Below, piece after piece: positions 12,929-25,418 of a stretch of 64,000 nt of DNA. The position numbers were made by a program, and so were the translations under genes. Each line of letters starts with the position of its first letter. Position 1 is the stretch's first letter. This DNA comes from Druceiella hillmani. Taxonomy: Eukaryota; Arthropoda; Insecta; Lepidoptera; Hepialidae. Location: assembly GCA_039881145.1 (NCBI GenBank), contig JAYKKI010000060.1, forward strand, positions 4,154,501-4,218,500. Direction: 5' to 3'. The notes under the pieces are model-generated. The model had not been told where the DNA came from. It saw only the letters and a list, made by a program, of their open reading frames with translations, and did not search any database.

Positions 12929-13313
12929 AAATACATTAAGGAATATCAAACCATAAAGTAGTTAGGAAAATAGAAATACCAGCGAGATGAAATAGGAGTC
13001 AGGTGATTTCAAAGAACGGTTGCATCGTGGTTCTAAAACTATAGTTTGTATAAAATTAGAGGATGGGTTCAGAACTAGTACAGCATTTTTTAATACGTTC
13101 CCAAAATATTTTAATAATTGTTTTGATTCTTGGGATACAACTAATAATAAAATGAATAATCGAAAACTGGAAAGGAAGAGAACTTACCACATGATTTCAT
13201 CTAAATGTAACACAGGAAATTCTAATACAGAAATCAGCAACCAATAGAAAAATCCTATTTTGAAACAGCGAATGATGCTATATATTTTTGTAGTATTTCC
13301 CGCTTTATGGTTT
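12929..13313 (+). repeat. Left arm of a 385-bp inverted repeat
   Basis: Runs from AAATACATTAAGGAATATC to CCCGCTTTATGGTTT and matches 14472-14856 in reverse at about 97-98%. A 75-codon frame (13020-13247) is open in both arms, but the differences between arms change amino acids as often as not. I therefore do not call it a gene. Confidence 0.9.
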
Positions 13314-13320
13314 CGTTAAA

Positions 13321-13985
13321 ATGAATTATCTTGAATATTGTGCGGTCATAAAATTCTTCGTTTTTGATGGATTAACCCCTAAGGAAATTCATGCGAAGTT
13401 GATCATTCAATGTCAACCATTAAAAAGTGGGCAGCTGAATTTAAACGCGTACGCATGTCCCTCGAAGATGAGTCACGTTAAGGACCAATCACACCGGAAA
13501 CCATCGAAAAGGTGCATGATATTGTGTTGGACGATGGGCCAGAGAAGGTGAGTGAGATAGCTGAGGCCGTGCGGATATTGGAAGAAAGGATGCAAAACGT
13601 TTTTCACAGAGAATTAGATATGCAACAGCTCTGCGCAAGGTGGGTGCCACATTTGCTGAATGCCGATCAAAAGCAAATGTGCAAACGACATTCACAGCAA
13701 TGTTTGTACTGATTCAACAAGCATCCGACCGATTTTGTATGGCGATTTGTCACCATGTACGAGACATGGGTCCACCACTACACGCCAGAAATGTAACAGC
13801 AGTTGAAGCAGTGGGTGGAAGCCGGTGGTTCAGCACCAAAGAAAACAAAGAAGTCAGAAAGTTCATGGTCAGTGTGTTTTGGGATGCGAAAGGAATCCTG
13901 CTAATTGATCTTGAAAAAGGCCAAACAATTACCTTATTATTCAAACCTTCTTAACCAACTGGATGCCGAAATTCGTGAGAAGATT
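13321..13985 (+). pseudogene. mariner-type transposase relic, catalytic Asp replaced by Tyr
   Basis: Frame-hopping translation gives the helix-turn-helix part (NYLEYCAVIKFFVFDGLTPK, then TIKKWAAEFKRVRMSLEDES), the linker TPETIEKVHDIVLDDG and the ARWVPHLLNADQKQM block. The first catalytic motif VTMYETWVHHYTPEM follows at about 13748-13792, then QWVEAGGSAPKK. Mariners have Asp in the position read here as Tyr (codon TAC, about 13757), so this copy is catalytically dead in addition to its frameshifts. It stops before the second Asp (HHDNAPAH region). It begins 8 bp inside the left 385-bp arm. Confidence 0.85.
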
Positions 13986-14029
13986 CGCGTGAAAAATTCT
14001 CGACCTGACAATAAAAGACTGCAATTTTG

Positions 14030-14150
14030 CAATTAAAAAATTATTTTATTTTTCTACATAATCCCTCTTGACTTCAACAAACTTGGTACAGCGTTTCTCC
14101 AACATCAGTATTCCTAGGACACCTTCAAAGATATTTTTTTTCCAATTTAT
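14030..14150 (-). pseudogene. mariner-type transposase, C-terminal end, opposite orientation
   Basis: The minus strand reads EKRCTKFVEVKRDYVEK followed by a stop (about 14046-14100), the typical C-terminus of mariner transposases ('...KCIEV.GDYVEK'). It faces the plus-strand N-terminal relic at 13321-13985, so the two pieces are tail to tail between the inverted arms. No catalytic part is present. Confidence 0.7.
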
Positions 14151-14471
14151 CCCCAGCCATTAACCCCCAATATCAAAATTGAATTTTTCAAACTTCTTAA
14201 CTATATTTTGTCCACCATATCCTATTTCTGTTGCTAAATTTAAAATTTTTACATCTGATAGTTTTAGAGAAAATTACCTTTGACAGATCGGTGGACAGAC
14301 AGACACCAAAATGATTCCATTAATGTCCAATTTTGACAATTTTGTAAAAATGACAGTAGCACAGACAAGAGTTTATTATTTTATCACCAGATGTGTGTTG
14401 TGAGACATTTTTTTCTGTATTTGGTTATTGCTCGGGATTTATTTTAAATATAAAATATAATTTTCATTTCA

Positions 14472-14856
14472 AAACCATAAAGCGGGAAATACTACAAAAA
14501 TATATAGCACCATTCGCTGTTTCAAAATAGGATTTTTCTATTGGTTGCTGATTTCTGTATTAGAATTTCCTGTGTTACATTTAGATGAAATCATGTGGTA
14601 AGTTTTCTTCCTTTCCAGTTTTCGATTATTCATTTTATTATTAGTTGTATCCCAAAAATCAAAACAATTATTAAAATATTTTGAGAACGTATTAAAAAAT
14701 GCTGTACTAGTTCTGAACCCATCCTCTAATTTTATACAAACTATAGTTTTAGAACCACGATGCAACCGTTCTTTGAAATCACCTGACCCCTATTTTATCT
14801 TGCTGGTATTTCTATTTTCCTAACTACTTTATGGTTTGATATTCCTTAATGTATTT
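14472..14856 (-). repeat. Right arm of the 385-bp inverted repeat
   Basis: Reverse complement of 12929-13313. With the left arm it encloses about 1.16 kb holding the two mariner fragments, a long-arm fold-back arrangement. Confidence 0.9.
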
Positions 14857-15984
14857 CGTCTACGTCTTTCTTGCTCTTATATATTTCATTCCCTCTCACT
14901 ACTCTATATATATAGTTATGTAAAAATTCTAGTTAACCAGTCAAAATTCTAGTTAAATCTTTTCAAGTTTTTTGGCACTTATACTGTTTAAAACTTTAGA
15001 ATTACGCTCACGTTTATATACGATATTCAATATCTGAAACGTTTCACTATTTTTCGTAACGGTCCTATTTCAGTTCCTTGCTAAAGCAATTTCAATTCAA
15101 TTTTCCTTTCATCATAGGTTATACAAAAAGCAAAATGTCATATAGACTAGTAATACTTCTTTTTTGATACTAATTTTTATTTATTTTCACGTAAATTGTT
15201 ATTAAGAATTTCCCGATATTGAAGATATTAATGAACGTTCAAGGTAAAACTTTTTAATGTCATTTTCCCTGCTATATATTTTCATACAGTTTGATACAGT
15301 GTGATACTTGACTTTTTATTTTCAGCGCTGTTTTATTAATTCGAATTAAAAACTTCTTGAAACACGAGCTATTATTTTGTCAAGTTTATGGACATATTCT
15401 TTTATTCGAGGATCGAATTGTTATTATATTAAAAATTTATAAACATATGATAAATATGTATATCATAAATATGTATAGACTGCTATTTACTTACTTTCAT
15501 AAATATAAAAATAACTTTCCTATAGAAGTGCTTACAGATTATGAGTGAGTTATTGAACAATTCTGAACAACATATATTTCTTTTCATAGATCCAGTAGTT
15601 TTTAAGTTTCTAGAACTGTAGCTAAATGAAAAATGTCAGAAAAATAGTAGAACTTCATAAATCTCATGTTACATGCCAAATAAAGGCCTTGTGCATTTTT
15701 ACTATTTACATCACAGATGTTAGATATTTACATTATCTTCATAATACAATTGATCAAATTTTAATTGTACGAGGTCAAACGTGCCGTTAGTATTATATTA
15801 TCAGAGATTTTGTGAAGATAACAATGCACACATTGTAAACCTCGAAACAGAGTCCAATAGAGATAGCAGTATTATGTTATCTAGAACATTAAGTAGTGTT
15901 AAATCGGGATCGCATCTAAGGTAAAATACGGATTACAATACTGAAATATATTGCAATTGTTCATTGTCTTCCATTTTTGTTATC

Positions 15985-16140
15985 AACCTGCTTAAATACG
16001 TAATCTCTTGTTCAAATATGTAATTCATAGTAAATAAAATTCTTTTTTTAATATTCTTATTTCTGCCACGGAAATCGCCAGTTTTATACCATTAACTGTA
16101 ATAATTTATTACCCCTTACCAACTAAACCACTACTTTCGA
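15985..16140. repeat. Diverged single monomer of the 151-bp repeat
   Basis: The segment with CTTAAATACGTAATCTCTTG and ATAGTAAATAAAATTC parallels the array at 16970-17475 in the same orientation, at roughly 75-80% similarity. Confidence 0.6.
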
Positions 16141-16159
16141 GTATCTGAAAAGTCACAAT

Positions 16160-16585
16160 TTAATGAAACTACGTGATGTAGTATTATTTCTACTTTCTTT
16201 AGTTTCTTTACCACGACCTAGGTTTCGTTGTATTACAACATCGATAAAGAAAAATATGTTAATCATTGAATACAGTTTATTCTATAAAACTGGCAATTTC
16301 CATAGAATAAATAGGAAAGTAACTATATTAAAAAAGATATTTATTTACTATGAATTACGTATTTGGGCAGAACATTACGTATTTGAACAAGTTGTTGAAC
16401 AAATGTAAGGCAATCACAGGTGGGATTCTTTGCTAATATCCCACTTGAAGATGTTGTAATACAACGAAACCTAGGTCGTAGTAAAGAACTTAAAGAAAGT
16501 AGAAATAATACTACATCACATAGTTTCATTTAATTGTGAATAATGAATTTCTACAAAATTGACGCCAAATATATTCAATATCTGA
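16160..16585. repeat. Fold-back repeat with hammerhead arms, copy 2, enclosing an inverted 151-bp monomer
   Basis: The left arm (16160-16232) is truncated inside the hammerhead core. The right arm (about 16427-16585) runs from the ribozyme to AATTGACGCCAAATATATTC. The hammerhead-like block 16441-16481 (plus strand) has stem II, GAAA, CCUAGG and UC intact, but the first core base is U (UUGAAGA) and stem I has one mismatch, so it should be inactive or weak. The interior (about 16255-16420) is a 151-bp-family monomer in reverse orientation to the nearby array. Confidence 0.75.
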
Positions 16586-16969
16586 AAAGTATTCACAATA
16601 GTAGTATATAGAACTATTCAAAGGAAAATTATCACAGTCAAGTAGGCTCTACTAACTAACAAGTAACATCACATGTAGTAAAAAGTTAATAAAAAATACA
16701 AGTTACTTAAATCAAATGCAAAAATAACTTTGCATTTTAAAATGTATATTTATTATGTCTGCGATAGATGTGATAGATGTACTACGCAATATATTCATTT
16801 GTTTACATGATGAGAAATAATATTATTTAAATATGCCCCCTGTTTTTACGCCAGTGAAAAACTAATATTTGTAAATAGTTTACTAGAAATACTATATACT
16901 CTTAAATGTTTACAAGTACCTAAATGTGTAGGAGGGTTCCATACATATCCGAGTTATACTTGAGATTTT

Positions 16970-17475
16970 TTTGTTATCAACTTGCTCAAATAAATAATGT
17001 ACAGACCACATATTTGGTCTGTTTCGTTGTAAATAAATTTCTTTTTTAATATACATACTTTTTTATTTCGGCCAGGGAAATTGCCACCTATGTAGAATAA
17101 ACTGCAATAAATTATTGCTTTACATTTGTTCAACAACTTGTTCAAATACGTAATGTGCTGCTCAAATATGTAATTCATAGTAAATAAATGTCTTTTTTAA
17201 TATACATACTTTTTTATTTCGGCCAGGGAAATTGCCACCTATGTAGAATAAACTGCAATAAATTATTGCTTTACATTTGTTCAACAACTTGTTCAAATAC
17301 GTAATGTGCTGCTCAAATATGTAATTCATAGTAAATAAATGTCTTTTTTAATATACATACTTTTTTATTTCGGCCAGGGAAATTGCCACCTTTGTACAAT
17401 AAACTGCAATAAATGATTGCCTTACATTTGTTCAACAACTTGTTCAAATACGTAATGTGCTGCTCAAATATGTAA
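16970..17475. repeat. Tandem array, 151-bp monomer, about 3.3 copies
   Basis: GTAATTCATAGTAAATAAAT starts at 17170 and 17321, and neighbouring copies match at a 151-bp spacing. The second and third copies are almost identical, and the first (from about 16970) is diverged. Confidence 0.9.
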
Positions 17476-17801
17476 TTTTAAATACTCATTGTTTATGAAT
17501 TTATTGTTTATTATCAATAGAACTCCTAAAAATTATAATGTTCATTAACTTGAGGCTCATATCCCATGCTGCTCCTACCAATAAAGTTATCCAGCAAATA
17601 AATATGATTAAAGTTTTCATTTAAATTATGCAAAAAAATAGTTTATCATTGATCGATATTCAAAAAACTTATTTTAATTTACCTAATGTCTTCATTATAA
17701 AAAGTTATTACGGGTTACTGTTTATTTATGGGTTCGACCAAAAAAAAAGGCCAAAAAAAACCTTGCCAAAAAAAGAAGACATCTTGCCAAAGAAGACTAT
17801 A

Positions 17802-18235
17802 TTAACCGTTTTAGTGCCATGGTTTTTTACTCATATATACTTAAAAATGCCAAAGAAATCTTTTGTTTTTGTTGTCATTTACCCTTGTCTCGAAAAAAAA
17901 ACTGTATCTCTTCCAAAAATTATCCAATTTTAATAATTATTCGGTGTTTTCTTAATAAAAACTTGTACAAGGATAATAAAATACAAAGAAAATTATGGAA
18001 ATATATATTGTGAACAAAAATTATAATAAAAACTGATATCAAGGTCACATCGTATTTTCGCAGTCCGGTGGTACATCCTCCATATGAGCAAAATAATTGT
18101 TGTCATCACTATCACTCAAAATTATGAGCGCACCACAATGTCACTCCCACGCCACTCCAACGCCATCGCGCTCGTGGCAAATTTAGTAAGTATGCGCATG
18201 ACCGCGATGACGCTCGTCGGCACTCAAACGGTTAA
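17802..18235 (-). mobile_element. Deleted piggyBac-like element (MITE), 434 bp with TTAA ends
   Basis: Both ends are TTAA. The left terminal inverted repeat is CCGTTTTAGTGCC and the right end reads, in reverse, CCGTTTGAGTGCCGACGAGC. The subterminal part is rich in CGCTCGT-type words. On the minus strand it shares ...EDVPPDCENTM and a stop with the longer copy at 32173-32796, so it is the same family in opposite orientation. TTAA target sites and short CCNTTT-like ends are piggyBac hallmarks. Confidence 0.8.
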
Positions 18236-18431
18236 ATGTCTACATTCATTTACACACCGAGTAAATGAAACTATTGATTGAGCAATTAGCAATTAATTGC
18301 AATTTTCATGTAAGCATTTGAGCAGTCTTAAATTATTTTTCGCTTTCCATAGCTGTTTGTTTCTAATCAAACCTGCTAAAAATTTCCTTCCTTTTTTCGT
18401 GTAATTGACGTGTAATAAATTTCTGTATAAT

Positions 18432-19030
18432 AAATGTATCATCTCACAGTAGCTATTTTATATATACAACGTATATTTTATATTTGTCAGTATATTATTA
18501 AGTTATAAGTGCAAAAGAACATATTTTGCAATTTAAATTTACTAGAATAGACTAAATGCATCATCTCACAGTAGCTATTTTATATATACAACGTATATTT
18601 TATATTTGTCAGTATATTATTAAGTTATAAGTACAAAAGAACATATTTTGCAATTTAAATTTACTAGAATAGACTAAATGCATCATCTCACAGTAGCTAT
18701 TTTATATATACAACATATATTTTATATTTCTTAGTATATTATTAAGTTACAAGACCAAAAGTACATATTTTGCAATTTAAATTTACTAGAATAGACTAAA
18801 TGCATCATCTGACAGTAGTTATTAACGAACATATATTTTAAATTTGTTAGTATATTATTAAGTTATAAGCGCAAACGAACATATTTTGCAATTTAAATTT
18901 ACTAGAATAGACTAAATGCATTAATCTGACAGTAGCTATTTTATATATACAACATATATTTTATATTTCTTAGCAAATTATTAAGTTATAAGTGCAAAAG
19001 AACATATTGTGTAATTTAAATTTACTAGAA
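18432..19030. repeat. Tandem array, 122-bp monomer, about 5 copies
   Basis: ATCTCACAGTAGCTATTTTA occurs at 18441, 18563 and 18685, then in diverged form (ATCTGACAGTAG) near 18807 and 18924. The repeat includes CAATTTAAATTTACTAGAAT in each copy. Confidence 0.9.
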
Positions 19031-19769
19031 TTATTAAAATTGATCTGAAATATTTGGCTAGCGGAGCATGGGCATTCCATCAAGAGTAGAGCGTTGAGTA
19101 AACATAAAATACCGGCTACCAACAAGGAAATTCAAATGTCCATTTTTAAATTGAACTTTAAACCTCTACTCACACACACGCTATGTGAATCATTCTAAAC
19201 TTTTTTCCATATGCGCACACATTTTAATTAATACAATGAAAAATTATTAAGTGACATCAAGTGGACCAACAACAGAAAATACTGATGTTAATGCGATCGT
19301 AGACGTGTTATTAACGTATTATTAACACGTGGCACGATTGTCACTCACGGTCTTTGCAAAATAATCATGAGGGTTGAGTGAATGATATACGAAGTCTTTA
19401 TCATGAGTAAAATTGTGATAATAAATGATAAATTAAAGATTGTAACCCTTTAACGCACGCACAGGGATCAGATATGACCCAAATATCTACTTTCATTTTG
19501 TCGGTCACTTCACGGGCATTTATTAAATTTAAATTTGTGACAAATGACAATAGGTGGAAGATTGCAAGTTTGTTGTAATCTATGTGAGGTCAGACTTAAC
19601 CTTGAAACGTAATTTATTGTAGGTAATGACATAATTTGTTAGCTCGATAATAACAAGGTAACCTCAATGCTATTTATGCACCAGAAATCGAGATAATGCA
19701 ATTCATTTGCATACTTTCTTCGGAATATTAGCGCAGCCAAAAAAGTGGCTGCAATAGATTTTGATCCAT
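19031..19769. other. Unassigned stretch; possible terminal piece of a DNA element at about 19446
   Basis: AACCCTTTAACGCACGCACA followed by GGGATCAGATATGACCC (19446-19482) resembles the ends of some piggyBac-type elements, but no partner end was found. The block 19040-19110 is GC-richer and looks inserted. No gene is seen. Confidence 0.25.
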
Positions 19770-21830
19770 CTCCATGGTGGCTGAAATAACATTGATACTA
19801 GAGCCGAGAAAGGACCCCAATGATGCAATATACGACTGCCCTATCAGTCTCTTGCCGATAGCCTCCAAAGTTATTGAAATTCTCTTCTTGAACCGCTTGA
19901 TACTTGTTATTCAATATATCGAACTGATCATTAAACATTAATTTGAATTCAGAAAACCCATGGTACTATTGAACAAATGCATAGACTAGTGGAATATATT
20001 AACTGGGCCTCGAAACACAAATCGTAGGTCTCGGCAGTTTTCTGGACAAATCAAAGGCTTTCGACTGGGCATGAGATACTTTGGATCATATCTTGATAGA
20101 TGTTTAACTTGTACCAAACACATCTTTACAAAAAAGCTCTAAGTCAAAAGCTGAGCAAACTTGATTGGCTCATGGGACTGGCGAATAAAAGTCAACAAAT
20201 CGAAATCTATTCACGTCACATTTATTCTGAAAAGAGAAACATGCCCTCAGTTCATCAGATACTTTGGATCATATCTTGATAGATGTTTAACTTGGACTAA
20301 ACACATCTTTACAAAAAAAAGCTCTAAGTCAAAAGCTGAGCAAACTCGATTGGCTCATGGGACTGGCGAATAAAAGCCAACAAATAGAAATCTATTCATG
20401 TTACATTTATGCTAAGAAGAGAAACATGCCCTCAGTTCATCAGATACTTGGGATCATATCTTGATAGATGTTTAACTTGGACTAAACACATCTTTACAAA
20501 AAAAAGGCTCTAAGTCAAAAGCTGAGAAAACTCGATTGGCTCATGGGACTGGGGAATAAAAGCCAACAAATAGAAATCTATTCATGTTACATTTATGCTA
20601 AGAAGAGAAACATGCCCTAAGTTCATCAGATCCTTGGGATCATATCTTGATAGATGTTTAACTTGGACTAAACACATCTTTACAAAAAAAAGCTCTAAGT
20701 CAAAAGCTGAGCAAACTCGATTGGCTCATGGGACTGGGGAATAAAAGCCAACAAATAGAAATCTATTCATGTTACATTTATGCTAAGAAGAGAAACATGC
20801 CCTCAGTTCATCAGATACTTGGAATCATATCTTGATAGATGTTTAACTTGGACTAAACACATCTTTACAAAAAAAAGGCTCTAAGTCAAAAGCTGAGAAA
20901 ACTCGATTGGCTCATGGGACTGGGGAATAAAAGCCAACAAATAGAAATCTATTCATGTTACATTTATGCTAAGAAGAGAAACATGCCCTAAGTTCATCAG
21001 ATCCTTGGGATTATATCTTGATAGATGTTTAACTTGGACTAAACACATCTTTACAAAAAAAAGCTCTAAGTCAAAAGCTGAGCAAACTCGATTGGCTCAT
21101 GGGACTGGGGAATAAAAGCCAACAAATAGAAATCTATTCATGTTACATTTATGCTAAGAAGAGAAACATGCCCTCAGTTCATCAGATACTTGGGATCATA
21201 TCTTGATAGATGTTTAACTTGGACTAAACACATCTTTACAAAAAAAAGGCTCTAAGTCAAAAGCTGAGAAAACTCGATTGGCTCATGGGACTGGGGAATA
21301 AAAGCCAACAAATAGAAATCTATTCATGTTACATTTATGCTAAGAAGAGAAACATGCCCTAAGTTCATCAGATCCTTGGGATCATATCTTGATAGATGTT
21401 TAACTTGGACTAAACACATCTTTACAAAAAAAAGCTCTAAGTCAAAAGCTGAGCAAACTTGATTGGCTCATGAGACAAAAATAGGAAGTTATCCTGGAAA
21501 CTAAACTCCTACTTTACAAGCGCATACTTAAAACAATATGAATGTACAAACTGCAGTTATCGGGTACTGCCTCTAACTCCAGTTTAGAAACTCTTCAACC
21601 TTTCCAAACAAAAGTATTGCATTTGGCAAATGGCGCACCGTACACAAAAAATGATTGATTACACTGTGACCTATAAATTAAAACAGTTAAGAATGAAAGA
21701 ATCCTTAAAACACACAAGAAACGTATGTAAATACATCCTACCAACTTTGCAAAAAAATTGATGGGTATACTGTCAAACACAAATCTTCATCGACTAAAGA
21801 GACGTGCACCACATTCAGAAATATGACACC
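19770..21830 (+). pseudogene. Jockey-like LINE reverse transcriptase relic with internal tandem expansion
   Basis: Plus-strand pieces follow the order of a Jockey-clade reverse transcriptase: LEPRKDPNDAIYDCPISLLP and IASKVIEILFLNRL (19800-19900), FRKPMVLLNKCI (about 19945-19985), WRIKVNKSKSIHVTF (about 20175-20225), YFGSYLDRCLTWTKHIFTKK (about 20255-20315), then after the array ETKLLLYKRILKT, LQLSGTASNSSLETLQPFQT and FAKKLMG (21495-21780). The catalytic YADD segment is missing, lost between the early and late blocks. Stops and frameshifts are many. The segment covering YFGSYLDRCL...KSKAEQTRLAHG has been amplified into the 185/186-bp array. Confidence 0.8.
20085..21475. repeat. 185/186-bp tandem array with 371-bp higher-order dimer
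   Basis: CTTGATAGATGTTTAACTTG recurs at 20275, 20460, 20646, 20831, 21017, 21202 and 21388, with spacings alternating 185 and 186 bp. The two monomer types alternate as well: one has CCCTCAGTTCATCAGATACTTG, AAAGGCTC and GCTGAGAAAACTCG; the other has CCCTAAGTTCATCAGATCCTTG, AAAGCTC and GCTGAGCAAACTCG. Three dimers (about 20400-21480) are nearly identical to one another, while the leading copies at 20085 and 20275 are diverged. The unit is a Jockey-like reverse transcriptase fragment. Confidence 0.93.
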
Positions 21831-23185
21831 GGTTTGAAAAATATATGGCTTTCTCAATGGTAATAGCTCCACGCCTGACCTAATACAACGATATAGCCTC
21901 GAGTTCAATGTCAAACAGATAGATAACAGGATAAAGAAAAATTTTTAAAAAAATCTCTAAGCATATGTGACTATTGAGTATCGGTAGAACTCACTTTTCA
22001 AGAATTCCATACTCATTTAGATATATATAAAAGTTCAAAAAAATATTGGGTCCATAGCATTCTTTAAAGATGTTACAGAGTTCCGCTTCTACTTCCGTAA
22101 ATGCAGAAACATCTGCTTCTGCGTATTTCACAACGGAAGTATAATGGAAAAAACGTGCAGTGACTCCTTGCATGCGCTGCGCAGTACCGCTAAAGGCCCA
22201 TTGACTGTGCCTCGTCAAGTGATTTGTTTCGAGTTAGTGTACGTATCAAGTTAAGATCAAAGTGACAAAGCGTTTTTATTTTTCTATTCAAACTTTTTAT
22301 TCATTTATAATAATAGTGCATTACGTAAGGTGTTCTTTATTGGATTTCCTCGTTTTGTAATTATTAATTTTTTTCACGTCTGTTGTTACGTTACTACAAT
22401 AATTATTCCGTATTATGTGTTTATTAAATATAAAATAGTGATATAAATTAAATTAAATCCAATTTGTTTTTATTTTCTCGTCAAAAAAATGAATCTAAGG
22501 CAAAATCTGTAATATGCAATACACACAGTATAAACAATCATTTTGAAAGGAGTCATTTTTTAAAAAAATGCTAAGTTCTGGAAGTATGTTGTACAGAAGA
22601 CACTATTTCAGATAAATTTCAGGCTTTTTTCAAGGTGACCCATATTTCAAAGTAAGATATTTGTAAGATGTAGAAGACTTTGATTGCATCATACACAAAA
22701 TGCGGCACTGAATTAAAACTTGTTCTTAGACAAAAGAATGGCTGGAGTAATTAAATTTAAAAGAATTGCAACTCATTTTAACCATTGCCAGATAGCAGAA
22801 AAGAGTTGCAAAAAATGTAAACGGATACATTTCAAGTACGGTACAAGACTGTTCAACTAGGTAGTTAATTTAGGTATTTACATTCAATATCACACAATTA
22901 TAATAATTATATCTATGTATTTATTTTAGTTTCGTATATCCTTTGCTTTATACATTTATAAAATCTTTAAAAAATAATAATATAAAAAAAATTTTTTAGT
23001 TATACATATATATTTTTACGTAATCATCAACATCACATTTTTAAAATTTACTTTTTCCTACGCATAAATAAAAATAGACATTGTTGACTTAATTCAGCAG
23101 TAATTAGTTGTTTACGTATTCAACAATAAATAGCACATTTTCTATGAGGGACCGTTTCATAATAGTTTAAGCTTCCATTCTATTA
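21831..23185. other. Non-coding stretch
   Basis: A GC-richer block at about 22060-22240 (AACGGAAGTATAATGG, CGCTGCGCAGTACCGC) stands out from the AT-rich surroundings and may be a short inserted element. No family was recognised. The remainder is AT-rich with no gene. Confidence 0.3.
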
Positions 23186-23187
23186 CA

Positions 23188-24685
23188 TTCAAATAAAGAA
23201 ATAAATGTGATACTCTTTCCGGAGTATGGGTTAAACCTTTTGTAGAAGTAAAACCTTTTGTAGAAGTCACAAAGGAGTTAATCAGTTCTTAAATTATAAT
23301 TTCGTGTGTTATACCATTTACATAAGTTATTAGAAGTACATACATAACAAGTAAAGAAATAAATGTAACACTCATTCCGGAGGATGGGTTAAACGTTGAA
23401 TAACACATCAATATAATGAAGCCTTTTGTAGAAGTCACAAGGGAGTTAAGCAGTTCTTAAATAACAATTTCGTCTCTTATAACATTTACATAAGTTATTA
23501 GAAGTACATACATCATAAGTAAAGAAATAAATGTGACACTCGTTCCGGAGGATGGGTTAAACATTGAATAACACATCAATATAATGAAACCTCTTGTAGA
23601 AGTCACAAGGGAGTTAAGCAGTTGTTAATTATAATTTCGTCTGTTATACCATTTACATATATTATTATAAGTACATACATCATAAGTAAAGAAATAAATG
23701 TGACACTCATTCCAGAGGATGGGTTAAACGTTGAAAAATTCATCAATATAAAGAAGCCTTTTCTAGAAGTCACAAGGGAGTTAAGCAGTTCTTAAATTAT
23801 AATTTCGTTTGTTATACCATTTACATGAGTTATCAGAAGTACATACATCATAAGTAAAGAAATAAATGTGACTCTCATTCCGGAGGATGGGTTAAACGTT
23901 GAATAATACATCAATATAATGAAGCCTTTTGTAGAAGTCACAAGGGAGTTAAGCAGTTGTTAATTATAATTTCGTCTGTTATACCAGTTACATAAGTTAT
24001 CAGAAGTATATACATCATAAGTAAAGAAATAAATGTGACACTTATTCCGGAGGATGGGCTAAATGTTGAATAATACATTAATATAATGAAGCCTTTTGTA
24101 GAAGTCACAAGGGAGTTAAGCAGTTGTTAATTATAATTTCGTCTGTTATACCATTTATATATGTTATTATAAGTACATACATCATAAGTAAAGAAATAAA
24201 TGTGACACTCATTCCGGAGGATGGGTTAAACGTTGAATAATACATTAATATAATGAAGCCTTTTGTAGAAGTCACAAGGGAGTTAAGCAGTTCTTAAATA
24301 ACAATTTCGTCTGTTATAATATTTACATAAGTTATTAGAAGTACATACATCATAAGTAAAGAAATAAATGTGACACTCGTTCCGGAGGATGGGTTAAACA
24401 TTGAATAGCACATCAATATAATGAAGCCTTTTGTAGAAGTCACAAGGGAGTTAAGCAGTTGTTAATTACAATTTCGTCTATTATACCAATTTACATATAT
24501 TATTATAAGTACATACATCATAAGTAAAGAAATAAATGTGACACTCATTCCAGAGGATGGGTTAAACGTTGAAAAATTCATCAATATAATGAAGCCTTTT
24601 GTAGAAGTCACAAGGGAGTTAAGCAGTTCTTAAATAACAAGTTCGTCTGTTATACCACTTATATCAGTTATTAGAAGTACTTTTC
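23188..24685. repeat. Tandem array, about 168-bp monomer, about 9 copies
   Basis: GTAAAGAAATAAATGTGACA-type markers occur at 23351, 23519, 23686, 23854, then about 24020, 24189, 24357 and 24526, so the period is 167-168 bp. Each unit includes CCGGAGGATGGGTTAAACG and GTAGAAGTCACAAGGGAGTT. The first unit (from about 23190) is rearranged. Confidence 0.93.
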
Positions 24686-25418
24686 AAATGGAGAAATCTA
24701 AAATCGACTCAATCAAATGCCGTTAAGAGTAAATAAAAAAAATTGGTAAACGAACTGAATGAGAGACTTAGTGATTTGGGCAACAATTTCTTATGTGCTA
24801 TTTCTATAAATTTTGAACCACGATACAAAATGAAATTTTTAATAACATTACCAAACACGAGATAGTAATAGAATTAACTAGAATTTTAACTACAAAATAT
24901 AACAACACTGTGTGCTGCTCCTCAACATAGGAGAAAGAAAGAAAATCATACTATCCAAAGCGTTCATGAACCTCATCCTTCGAGGAGTTAGATTCAACAC
25001 TTATTTTGCTCTCATGATTGTTGTATTCTGCTTTAAGGTCAGATAGTAATGAAGATATTGGTAATGATCTAGTAATATAACATATTGTCATGATAAAACA
25101 GGTGTTGCAAGTTTAAAACAAGGAAAAGACGTCCATTGAAGCAAAATCCTTTGACGTGATGGCAAATGATTGCTCACAAAAACTCGATTAATCTAGAGGT
25201 TTTTATCTGCTCCACCTAGAAGTGTCTCAAGTGAACATATGTTATAATATTTTTTGTAATATTCATTAAAAGAATACCTTCCTACACATTGATGTATGTT
25301 ATTGTTTATGTAGGACTTCTTTTAATCTTTAAATAAACAATATAAAAATAACTTCACATTTATTATTGTACTACCTGACTTCTGTTTCTGTTTTCGCTTC
25401 TGCTTCTTCTTCTGTTAT

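Noticed and set aside
13020..14765. 75-codon frame conserved in both 385-bp arms as a gene pair
   Set aside because: Arms are near-identical as DNA, the few differences are mostly amino-acid changing, and no motif is recognised.
5437..24685. Tandem arrays as CRISPR-like loci
   Set aside because: There are no short repeats alternating with unique spacers; whole monomers repeat head to tail, and the DNA is animal.
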